Source: an uncultured Mitsuokella sp. (GTDB lineage: Bacteria; Bacillota; Negativicutes; Selenomonadales; Selenomonadaceae). Taken from it: a DNA stretch of 17,540 nucleotides. The notes under the pieces are model-generated. The model saw only the letters and a list, made by a program, of their open reading frames with translations. It was not told the DNA's origin and did no database searches. This document shows, one piece after another, positions 8,417 to 14,515 of this stretch; position 1 is the first letter of the stretch; each line of letters begins with the position of its first letter. The translations under genes were made by a program, and so were the position numbers. The stretch is from the NCBI GenBank assembly GCA_900770895.1, contig CAAGMF010000210.1, forward strand, positions 1-17,540, written 5' to 3'.

Positions 8417-8493
8417 AGTACCGCAGCAGGCATGGTTCCTCCATTGACGTCAAAGCACGACGCTCCATTCCGGAACTATGCCTGCTGTTGCTT
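8417..8493 (+). repeat. Short copy of the fold-back repeat, downstream of enolase
   Basis: Bases 8417-8446 match 6672-6701 at 26 of 30 positions. The following part from TTGACG (8444) matches 6828 onward, including an identical CGACGCTCCATTCCGGAA. Relative to the long copy about 129 bp are missing, joined at a shared TTG. The stem 8424-8439/8472-8487 has 16 pairs with one wobble. It contains an A-U for G-C and a G-C for A-U swap relative to the long copy. It may act as the enolase transcript end, although no strong T-run follows. Confidence 0.7.
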
Positions 8494-8577
8494 TAGTATA
8501 AAAAGTCCTTTTTGCACCGCACTGCTCCTGCTGATCAGGAAGAATTGGGAATACTGTTTCAGACCCGGAAAATCATA

Positions 8578-8606
8578 TTGCCAAACGCTGGATAACACTA
8601 TATAAT
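8578..8606 (+). promoter_or_regulatory. Sigma-70-type promoter of the ROK kinase gene
   Basis: TTGCCA (8578-8583) and a perfect TATAAT (8601-8606) are spaced by 17 bp. The start should be near 8613, giving a leader of about 44 nt with AAGGAG before the ATG. Confidence 0.8.
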
Positions 8607-8656
8607 AATACATATACAACTAAAAGATATAACATTTTATAAAAGGAGCGGGCGAT

Positions 8657-9535
8657 ATGTCATTCTTGAGTTTCGATATTGGCGGCAGCAGTGTGAAATA
8701 TGCGGTCATTGATGAAGACGGCCATATTCAGTACAAGAGCAAGGCGGAGACTCCGGCGACCCGGGAGGAGTTCATGAATCTGCTTGTGCAGGTGGCGACG
8801 GAGCAGCGTCAGCACTATGAGCTGGCCGGAGCGGGCTTCTCTTTCCCGGGAGCGGTGGATGATGCTGAGGGCGTCATCGGTGGCTCGAGCGCGGTGCCGT
8901 ATATCCATGACTTCCCCATCAAGCAGGCAATCGCTGATGCGCTGGAACTGCCGGTGGCGATGGAGAACGATGCGAACTGTGCAGCGCTCGGCGAGTGCTG
9001 GTGCGGAGCCGGGAAAGGCTATAGCGATGTCGTGCTGCTCGTCATTGGCAGCGGCGTCGGTGGGGCTGTCGTGCACGATGGCCAGGTCATGCATGGCCGT
9101 CATCTGCATGGCGGCGAATTCGGCTATATGCTGGCGCGCGGCCATCGGGTCTTGAGCGATGTAGGCTCGACGCGGGCGATGGCTGAGGCGGTAGCGGATG
9201 CGAAGGGCCTGCCGCACGATCAGATGGATGGGCTGCAGGCTTTCGCGCTGGCGGAGTCGGGTGATCCGGATGCGGTGCAGGCGGTCGAGGATATGTATGA
9301 GGCGCTGGCTGCGGCGATATACGATATCCAGTACTCCATCGACCCGGAGCTGTTCCTGCTGGGCGGCGCCGTCAGCGAGCGGCCGGACTTCGCTGACAAT
9401 ATCGATCGTCATATAGATCAGATATTGAAGGATGTAGAGATAGGCCGTATACGCCCCCGCATAAAGGCCGCCCAGCACGGCAATGACGCCAACCTGCTCG
9501 GCGCCGTGCGGCATCTGATTGACAAAATAAAATAA
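8657..9535 (+). CDS. ROK-family sugar kinase (glucokinase or beta-glucoside kinase type)
   Basis: The 292-aa cytoplasmic kinase transfers phosphate from ATP to a hexose or beta-glucoside. The ATP-binding phosphate-1 loop FDIGGSSVKYAV is at the N-terminus. The catalytic Asp105 lies in ENDANCAALGE. The second phosphate loop GSGVGGAVV and a C-terminal adenosine-loop-like LLGGAVSE are present. The typical ROK zinc site is missing. The HGGEFGYM segment (His151, Glu154) has Tyr where the GHxx zinc-binding His normally sits, and no CxCGxxGCxE motif follows. Zinc-free ROK kinases are known, including proteins annotated as beta-glucoside kinase. Next door is a PTS beta-glucoside operon, so phosphorylating the glucose freed by GH1, or unphosphorylated cellobiose, is plausible. 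It has its own promoter, and AAGGAG precedes ATG 8657. The exact sugar is undetermined. Confidence 0.85.
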   Translation: MSFLSFDIGGSSVKYAVIDEDGHIQYKSKAETPATREEFMNLLVQVATEQRQHYELAGAGFSFPGAVDDAEGVIGGSSAVPYIHDFPIKQAIADALELPVAMENDANCAALGECWCGAGKGYSDVVLLVIGSGVGGAVVHDGQVMHGRHLHGGEFGYMLARGHRVLSDVGSTRAMAEAVADAKGLPHDQMDGLQAFALAESGDPDAVQAVEDMYEALAAAIYDIQYSIDPELFLLGGAVSERPDFADNIDRHIDQILKDVEIGRIRPRIKAAQHGNDANLLGAVRHLIDKIK

Positions 9536-9557
9536 GCTGTAAGGCTCCATACTTATA

Positions 9558-9726
9558 GCCTTCTCCTCAGGAGAAGGGGGACCGCGTTAGCGGTGGATGA
9601 GGTGTAGCTGGAACATGGCTCTATATTTAGAACTAAAGGCTCTAAGGAGCGAGTATCTCTGGCTACACCTCTTTCGTCTCCCGGCTGCGCCGTGATCCAC
9701 CTTCCCCTGAGGGGAAGGCTTTTTTT
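9558..9726 (+). repeat. MITE-like bipartite inverted-repeat element, probably doubling as terminator
   Basis: Two complementary ends face each other. The left end (9558-9608) starts GCCTTCTCCTCAGGAGAAGG, followed by a CCGCGTTAGCGG hairpin and GAGGTGTAGC. The right end (9662-9719) carries GCTACACCTC, a CGGCTGCGCCG hairpin and CCTTCCCCTGAGGGGAAGGC. Seven T follow (9720-9726). Each end is itself palindromic, so the whole folds as a cruciform. The 50-bp centre has no coding frame. Similar CCTTC-CCTCAGG-GAAGG elements are, from memory, common between genes in Negativicutes and other Firmicutes. Here it separates the ROK gene from the PTS promoter, and the T-tract suggests it ends ROK transcription. 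Confidence 0.7.
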
Positions 9727-9774
9727 GTGCCATTTTTTTGTACTTATTTTTAAAAATAAAAGTTATATCATTTA

Positions 9775-9803
9775 TTGACAAAAGATAACTAATAGCATAT
9801 AAT
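9775..9803 (+). promoter_or_regulatory. Consensus sigma-70 promoter of the PTS/beta-glucosidase operon
   Basis: TTGACA (9775-9780), 17 bp, then TATAAT (9798-9803): a perfect consensus promoter with a start near 9810. A 16-bp A/T palindrome (9744-9759) upstream could act as an UP element. The repeated motif AGTTA/TAACT appears at 9761-9766 (AGTTAT), 9785-9790 (ATAACT) and 9844-9849. TAACTAATA (9786-9794) and its exact complement TATTAGTTA (9841-9849) flank the start site. These may be operator half-sites for the GntR or LacI regulator encoded downstream; such a strong promoter would need repression. Confidence 0.85.
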
Positions 9804-9877
9804 AAAGACTGTAATAAGAAACATAAATACGGAATGGACTTATTAGTTACATGTCTTTGACGTGGGAGGAATCAGAA

Positions 9878-10186
9878 ATGAACATCTATCTCGTATGCAA
9901 TGCCGGTATGTCGACATCGATACTGGTGCGGAAAATGAAGGAGGCTGCGGAGAAGCGTGGGCTCAGTGATGTCAACATCGAGGCGTTCTCGGTCGAGGTG
10001 CTCGACCAGCGCGTCGATACGGCTGACTGCGTGCTGCTCGGACCGCAGATCCGCCACATGTTGGATGATGTGCGCAAGGTCGTCGCTGGCAAGTGCCCGG
10101 TCGAGGTCATCGATATGCGTGACTACGGCATGATTCGTGGCGACAAGGTCCTGGATAAGGCTCTGAAACTGATAGAAGAGAAATAA
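9878..10186 (+). CDS. PTS lactose/cellobiose-family IIB component
   Basis: The 102-aa cytoplasmic protein passes phosphate from IIA to the incoming sugar. The phosphorylated Cys7 lies in the P-loop LVCNAGMSTSILV, diagnostic for the lactose/cellobiose (chitobiose) IIB fold. Length is typical (about 100 aa). ATG 9878 is preferred to ATG 9851 because GGGAGGA lies 7 nt upstream and the family starts right before the Cys loop. It is first in the operon IIB-IIC-IIA-GH1, transcribed from the consensus promoter at 9775-9803. The sugar is inferred as a beta-glucoside (cellobiose-like) from the GH1 partner; chitobiose cannot be excluded from IIB alone. Confidence 0.93.
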   Translation: MNIYLVCNAGMSTSILVRKMKEAAEKRGLSDVNIEAFSVEVLDQRVDTADCVLLGPQIRHMLDDVRKVVAGKCPVEVIDMRDYGMIRGDKVLDKALKLIEEK

Positions 10187-10205
10187 GGTCAGAGTCAGGA
10201 AAAAT

Positions 10206-10262
10206 CTCCGGGAAACAGTCGACGGTTTGCTGACAGTACTCCGCCGGCTGCCCCGGTGAGAA
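10206..10262 (+). other. Imperfect hairpin between IIB and IIC genes
   Basis: In the 106-nt IIB-IIC gap, CAGTCGACGG (10217-10226) pairs with CCGCCGGCTG (10242-10251), with one wobble and one A-C mismatch. CCGGG-type flanks near 10209-10213 and 10253-10257 extend it. No T-run follows, so it is more likely an mRNA processing or stability element than a terminator. Confidence 0.4.
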
Positions 10263-10292
10263 GAGAGAAAAGAAAATTTTGGGGGGAACAAA

Positions 10293-11633
10293 ATGAATTC
10301 CTTTATCGCCGGTTTCGAGCGGGTGATGATGCCGATCGCTGGAAAGATATCTGGCAACAAGTACCTGCTCGCTATGCGTGATGCATTCTCGATGCTGCTG
10401 CCGTTCATCATCGTTGGCTCATTCTTCGGCATTATCGAATGGGTCGTCATCGATCCGTGGGGCACGATCATGGGCGCGAACGGCCTGAATCTCGGTTATA
10501 CATTTACCGGTCTGGACCAGGCCAGCGACGCCTATAAGCAATCGAGCTTCGTCGGTACGCTGCAGATGTATCAGGGTCTGTGCAACAATGTCGTCACTGT
10601 CGGCTTCGGCTGCTTCTCGTTCCTGCTGGTTGCAGCCTTTGCCTACCGCCTGGGCGGCATCTGGGGCGGTGACAAGTTCTCGACGGCCCTGACGGCCCTC
10701 GGTGCCTATATCATCATTACGCCGCAGCAGGTCATCGGCAAGGCCGGCGATAAGATCGGCGGCTTCAGCCTCGACTATTTCGGCAACAAGGCCGTCCTCA
10801 CGGCCATCATCGTGGCGACCATTGCCTCGTGGCTGTTCGTCAAGCTCTCGAAGAATGAGAAAATCCGCATCAAGATGCCGGATACGGTGCCGCCCGCGGT
10901 ATCGCAGTCCTTCGCCGTCCTCGTGCCGGTACTCGTCGTGCTGAGCGTGTTCACGGTATTCTCGACCATCATTGCCAACGGCCAGTTCTTTGGCAAGGCG
11001 GCTCTAAACGATCTCATATATGCAATCATCCAGGCTCCGCTCATGGGCTTCTCGCAGGGCCTCGGGTTCTCGCTCTTGTATCAGTTCATCGTCTGGTTCT
11101 TCTGGTGGTTCGGCATCCATGGCCACAACGTCACGGCTGCCATCCAGAACATGGTCTACATGCCGGCCCAGCTGGCCAACCAGGCTGGTGACGCCAGCTA
11201 CATATTCTCGAACGGCTTCTTCGAGGAGCTGACGCTGCTGCACGTCATGGGCCTCGTCATCGCCATATTCATATTCTCGCGCAAGGATAACTGGCGGGCA
11301 GTCGCGAAGCTCGGTGCTCCGGCCATGCTGTTCAACATTCAGGAGCCGCTCGCCTTCGGCCTGCCGATCGTCCTGAATCCGCTGTTGCTCGTGCCGTACA
11401 TACTGGCCCCAATCGCCAATACGATCATCGGCTGGCTGGCGCTGTCGGCGGGGCTTGTGCCGATATTCAAATACGTCGTGCCTTGGACGATGCCGGCATT
11501 CTTCGGCGGACTCATCGGTACCGGCTCGGTCAGTGGCGGTCTGCTGCAGCTGATATGTATCGCAGTCGATGTCTGCATCTATGCGCCTTTCGTCATCGTT
11601 TCGAACAAGATGAAAGATGATGAAGAGGACTGA
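10293..11633 (+). CDS. PTS lactose/cellobiose-family IIC permease
   Basis: This 446-aa integral membrane protein imports the sugar while IIB phosphorylates it. About ten hydrophobic segments are visible, beginning with LLPFIIVGSFFGIIEWVV. Family hallmarks are FWWFGIHGHN in the middle and NIQEPLAFGLPIVLNP (Glu351) in the sugar-binding loop region, then PYILAPIANTIIGW. Length and motifs fit EIIC of the cellobiose/lichenan class (Lac family, TC 4.A.3). A GGGGGGAAC tract just before ATG 10293 is an unusually G-rich ribosome-binding site. The gene sits between IIB (106 nt upstream) and IIA (145 nt downstream), in gaps that both contain hairpins. Substrate cellobiose/beta-glucoside is inferred from the operon. 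Confidence 0.93.
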   Translation: MNSFIAGFERVMMPIAGKISGNKYLLAMRDAFSMLLPFIIVGSFFGIIEWVVIDPWGTIMGANGLNLGYTFTGLDQASDAYKQSSFVGTLQMYQGLCNNVVTVGFGCFSFLLVAAFAYRLGGIWGGDKFSTALTALGAYIIITPQQVIGKAGDKIGGFSLDYFGNKAVLTAIIVATIASWLFVKLSKNEKIRIKMPDTVPPAVSQSFAVLVPVLVVLSVFTVFSTIIANGQFFGKAALNDLIYAIIQAPLMGFSQGLGFSLLYQFIVWFFWWFGIHGHNVTAAIQNMVYMPAQLANQAGDASYIFSNGFFEELTLLHVMGLVIAIFIFSRKDNWRAVAKLGAPAMLFNIQEPLAFGLPIVLNPLLLVPYILAPIANTIIGWLALSAGLVPIFKYVVPWTMPAFFGGLIGTGSVSGGLLQLICIAVDVCIYAPFVIVSNKMKDDEED

Positions 11634-11657
11634 GTGATGAATTAACGATGGATCGTG

Positions 11658-11698
11658 ATGGCGGGGCAGTATCCGACAGGATATGCCTCCGCCATTTT
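11658..11698 (+). terminator. Intercistronic GC-rich hairpin between IIC and IIA (possible partial terminator)
   Basis: ATGGCGG (11658-11664) pairs with CCGCCAT (11689-11695). GGCAGTATCC (11665-11674) pairs with GGATATGCC (11679-11687) with one bulge, and the loop is four bases. The tail is a short TTT then AAG, weaker than the window's other terminators. It could attenuate expression of IIA and GH1 or protect the upstream IIB-IIC message. Confidence 0.55.
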
Positions 11699-11778
11699 AA
11701 GTAAATGCACTAAAATTAGAAAACATAGGAACATATGAGTAGCCAATTAATCCGGCTATGATACAGGAGGAAGACATA

Positions 11779-12102
11779 ATGGATGAAAAAACGGTAGAGC
11801 AGTCGATGCAGCTGATCCTGCACTCCGGCACCGGTCGCTCGATGGTCATCGAGGCCGTGCGCGACATGCTGAAAGATGGCGACGTAGCGGCCGCCCGCAA
11901 GAAAATCGAGGACGGCGGCAAGGAAATCGGCGAGGCGCATGATATCCAGACGGCGATGATGAGTGCGGAGTGCGACGGCCAGCCCGTCGAGAAATCCATA
12001 CTGCTCATCCATGCTCAGGACCATTTCATGACGGCACTGGCCGTGCGCGATATGGCGAATCTCATGGTCGATATGTATGAGGCGCTGCAGAAAAAGTCCT
12101 GA
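11779..12102 (+). CDS. PTS lactose/cellobiose-family IIA component
   Basis: The 107-aa cytoplasmic helical protein accepts phosphate from HPr and passes it to IIB. The active-site motif LLIHAQDHFMTA places the phosphorylated His at residue 78, the same number as in the classical lactose IIA, with Asp81 (trimer metal site) and His82 after it. ATG 11779 is preferred over an in-frame ATG at 11758 because AGGAGGAA lies 7-8 nt upstream. It follows the IIC gene after a 145-nt gap with a strong hairpin and precedes GH1 by 76 nt. Together with IIB and IIC it completes the permease, so no component is missing from the locus apart from the general HPr and EI. Confidence 0.93.
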   Translation: MDEKTVEQSMQLILHSGTGRSMVIEAVRDMLKDGDVAAARKKIEDGGKEIGEAHDIQTAMMSAECDGQPVEKSILLIHAQDHFMTALAVRDMANLMVDMYEALQKKS

Positions 12103-12178
12103 GGGGCTGATGGCGGTCAGAACTGCTAATGGAGACAGCATTATTCACAGTTATTTTCATACTATAGGAGCTGCATAG

Positions 12179-13573
12179 ATGATGAAGTATCAATTTCCAG
12201 AGAACTTCTGGTGGGGCGGTGCTACGAGCGGGCCGCAGAGCGAGGGAAGATTCCACAAGGCGCATCGCAGCGTATTCGATTACTGGTACGACACCGAGCC
12301 CGAGGCGTTCTTCAACGGCGTCGGCCCGAATGTCGCATCGAATGCCTACAACGACTACGCCCGCGATATCGCGCTGCTGAAGGAGATTGGCCTGAATTCG
12401 GTGCGCACGTCCATCCAGTGGACGCGCCTCATCAAGGATTTCGAGACGGGGGAGACGGATCCCGATGGCGTGCGCTTTTACAATGCGCTGATTGACGAAC
12501 TGATCCGCCAGGGCATACGGCCGGTCATCAATCTGCATCATTTCGACCTGCCGATCGAGCTTTATGAGCAGTACGGCGGCTGGGAGTCGAAGCATGTGGT
12601 CGATTTGTTCGCCCTGTTCGCGCGGCGCTGCTTCGAGCTGTTCGGCGACCGCGTGAAGGACTGGGTGACGTTCAACGAGCCCATGGTCGTCGTCGAGGGC
12701 GAGTACCTCTATGAATTCCACTATCCGAAGCTCGTCGATGGCAAGAAGGCTTGCCAGGTGCTCTATAATCTGAATCTGGCCTCGGCCAAGGCCATCGAGG
12801 CATTCCGCAGCTCGACCTGCGCGCAGACCGGCGGCCGCATCGGCATCGTCCTGAACCTCACGCCGGCCTATCCGCGCTCGGACGCGCCCGAGGACGTCGC
12901 AGCTGCGAAATTCGCCGAGGATTATAAGAACAACTCCTTCCTCGATCCGGCCGTTCATGGCCATTTCACCGAAGACCTCGTCAAGGTGCTCGAGGAGGAC
13001 GGCGTGCTCTGGGAGTCGTCGCCGGAGGAGCTGGAGGTCATAAAGAACAATACGGTCGACTTCCTCGGCATCAACTTCTATCAGCCGTTCCGGGCCAAGG
13101 CGCGGGAGACGGCATTCGATGACAGCCGCGGCTGGCTGCCGGAGAAGCATTTCGAGAACTACGAGATGCCAGGACGCCGCATGAATCCGTACCGCGGCTG
13201 GGAGATCTATCCGAAAGCTATCTATGACATCGCGATCAAGGTCCGCGATGAACTCGGCAATATCCCGTGGTACATATCGGAGAACGGCATGGGCGTCGAG
13301 GGCGAGGAGAAATACCGCAACGCCGATGGCTTCATCGATGATGACTATCGCATCGACTTCATCAAGGAACATCTCGAATGGCTGCACAAGGGCATCGCTG
13401 AGGGATCGAACTGCTTCGGCTATCATATCTGGACGCCAATCGACTGCTGGTCCTGGTCGAACGCCTACAAGAACCGCTATGGGCTCATCGCTCTCGATCT
13501 GCAGTCCCAGGAGCGCACCATCAAAAAATCTGGCTATTGGTTCCATGACGTTATAGCAAATAATGGATTCTAA
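12179..13573 (+). CDS. GH1 family 6-phospho-beta-glucosidase
   Basis: The 464-aa cytoplasmic glycosidase should split the PTS-imported 6-phospho-beta-glucoside into glucose 6-phosphate and the remaining sugar or aglycone. The GH1 acid/base Glu167 in TFNEP and nucleophile Glu368 in YISENGMG are present. The N-terminus FWWGGATSGPQSEGRF is a variant seen in Firmicute PTS-linked GH1 enzymes. Near the C-terminus WSWSNAYKNRYGLI holds the phosphate-loop region. The usual Ser-x6-Lys-x-Tyr spacing of 6-phospho enzymes reads S-W-S-N-A-Y-K-N-R-Y here, so Lys is shifted by one. TAGGAG 8 nt upstream supports ATG 12179; an adjacent ATG at 12182 is also possible. It is the fourth gene of the operon and there is no signal peptide. 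Phospho-specificity rests mainly on the PTS context. Confidence 0.88.
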   Translation: MMKYQFPENFWWGGATSGPQSEGRFHKAHRSVFDYWYDTEPEAFFNGVGPNVASNAYNDYARDIALLKEIGLNSVRTSIQWTRLIKDFETGETDPDGVRFYNALIDELIRQGIRPVINLHHFDLPIELYEQYGGWESKHVVDLFALFARRCFELFGDRVKDWVTFNEPMVVVEGEYLYEFHYPKLVDGKKACQVLYNLNLASAKAIEAFRSSTCAQTGGRIGIVLNLTPAYPRSDAPEDVAAAKFAEDYKNNSFLDPAVHGHFTEDLVKVLEEDGVLWESSPEELEVIKNNTVDFLGINFYQPFRAKARETAFDDSRGWLPEKHFENYEMPGRRMNPYRGWEIYPKAIYDIAIKVRDELGNIPWYISENGMGVEGEEKYRNADGFIDDDYRIDFIKEHLEWLHKGIAEGSNCFGYHIWTPIDCWSWSNAYKNRYGLIALDLQSQERTIKKSGYWFHDVIANNGF

Positions 13574-13624
13574 ATATTATTTTTTAGAACATGGCATGTA
13601 CAATAGATTTTTTGGTCGCTACTA

Positions 13625-13633
13625 TGATATAAT
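13625..13633 (+). promoter_or_regulatory. Extended -10 promoter of the GntR regulator gene
   Basis: TG-A-TATAAT (TG 13625-13626, hexamer 13628-13633) is an extended -10 with a perfect hexamer. No convincing -35 is seen. It lies 36 bp before the regulator ATG. No strong terminator separates it from the GH1 gene, so read-through from the operon is likely as well. Confidence 0.6.
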
Positions 13634-13668
13634 AAGCTATATTGGTGATTAGGAAAGAAGGTTCGTAC

Positions 13669-14379
13669 ATGCTGAAATATGAGGCCATCGCGGCCAGGCT
13701 GCGCCATGATATCATCGGGGGCAAGTACTCCGCGGGCCAGCAGCTGCCACTGGAGAAAGAGATGTGTGCTCAGTATGACGTGAGCCGCATTACTATAAAA
13801 AGGGCCATGGACCAGCTCGTGAAGCAGGGACTCGTGGTGAAGCGCCGTGGTTCGGGGACATTCGTGAAATCGCTGGATGATACCGATGTCAAAGAACTCG
13901 GAATGGCGAACCAGTTCAGCGGCTTCACGGCTACATTCAAGGGCCGCAAGGTCAGCACGAAGGTCCTGCGCTTCGATATCATCCACCCGACGAGCGAGGT
14001 GGCGAACAAGCTGCAGATGAGCACGGACGATTTCATCTACTATATCGTGCGTGTGCGGTCGCTCGAGGGGGAGCCCATCGTCATCGAGTATACGCAGATG
14101 CCGATCCAGCTGATCCCGGGTCTGAAGCGCCAGATCATCGAGAAGTCGATTTACAGCTATATCGAGAACGATCTGAAGCTCAAGATCCAGTCGGCGCACC
14201 GCACGGTGCGGGCCATCATGCCGACGGAGGAGGAGAAAAAGGAACTGGCCATCGAGGGGATTCTGCCGTTGCTCGAGGTCGAGCAGGTGGCCTTCCTCGA
14301 CGACGGCCGCCCGTTCGAGTACTCCGTAGCCCATCATCGCGGTGACCGCAACGTGTTCCGCTCGGTCAGCATTCGCTGA
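13669..14379 (+). CDS. GntR-family (HutC/UTRA) transcriptional regulator
   Basis: The 236-aa DNA-binding protein has an N-terminal winged helix (about 1-70). It includes KYSAGQQLPLEKEMCAQY, then SRITIKRAMDQL (recognition helix) and GLVVKRRGSGTFV (wing). A UTRA effector-binding domain (about 85-230) contains the typical VRSLEGEPIVIEYTQMP segment. HutC/UTRA regulators such as TreR, BglR and YydK bind phosphosugars in UTRA and release the operator. Here the effector is probably a 6-phospho-beta-glucoside or glucose 6-phosphate. ATG 13669 is favoured over the longer in-frame start at 13642 because GAAAGAAGG lies 7 nt upstream and the wHTH begins right after it. A terminator follows at 14400. It likely represses the upstream PTS operon. 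Confidence 0.92.
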   Translation: MLKYEAIAARLRHDIIGGKYSAGQQLPLEKEMCAQYDVSRITIKRAMDQLVKQGLVVKRRGSGTFVKSLDDTDVKELGMANQFSGFTATFKGRKVSTKVLRFDIIHPTSEVANKLQMSTDDFIYYIVRVRSLEGEPIVIEYTQMPIQLIPGLKRQIIEKSIYSYIENDLKLKIQSAHRTVRAIMPTEEEKKELAIEGILPLLEVEQVAFLDDGRPFEYSVAHHRGDRNVFRSVSIR

Positions 14380-14399
14380 GGCAAAAATATCAGACACGG

Positions 14400-14431
14400 A
14401 AACTGCTGCATGACTGTGCGGCAGTTTTTTT
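14400..14431 (+). terminator. Intrinsic terminator after the GntR gene
   Basis: AAACTGCTGC (14400-14409) pairs with GCGGCAGTTT (14418-14427) with one G-U wobble over an 8-nt loop. Uninterrupted T continues to 14431. It lies 20 nt after the GntR stop and closes the PTS operon. Confidence 0.85.
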
Positions 14432-14432
14432 A

Positions 14433-14480
14433 TTGAAAATTAACTATCGTTTGGTAAACTATAGTAAACAAAAAACGTTT
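14433..14480 (+). promoter_or_regulatory. Putative promoter and LacI-type operator upstream of the lacI-family gene
   Basis: TTGAAA (14433-14438) with TAAACT (14455-14460, 16-bp spacer) is a possible promoter. TATAGT at 14460-14465 is another candidate -10. Downstream, AAACGTTT (14473-14480) is a central-CG palindrome of the type bound by LacI-family repressors, which suggests autoregulation. ACTATAGT (14458-14465) is also palindromic. None of these assignments is decisive. Confidence 0.4.
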
Positions 14481-14515
14481 CCTTTTCATGGACAAGGATG
14501 GCAGGAGGAGCCGAT

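Noticed and set aside
12062..13546. Long minus-strand open frame (494 codons) opposite the GH1 gene
   Set aside because: It mirrors the codon structure of a clear GH1 enzyme, its protein lacks any recognisable domain, and no ribosome-binding site or promoter supports it. It is a GC-rich antisense shadow.
13574..13600. Possible terminator after GH1 (TCTAAA...TTTAGA)
   Set aside because: Only a short AT stem with no following T-run; too weak to call.
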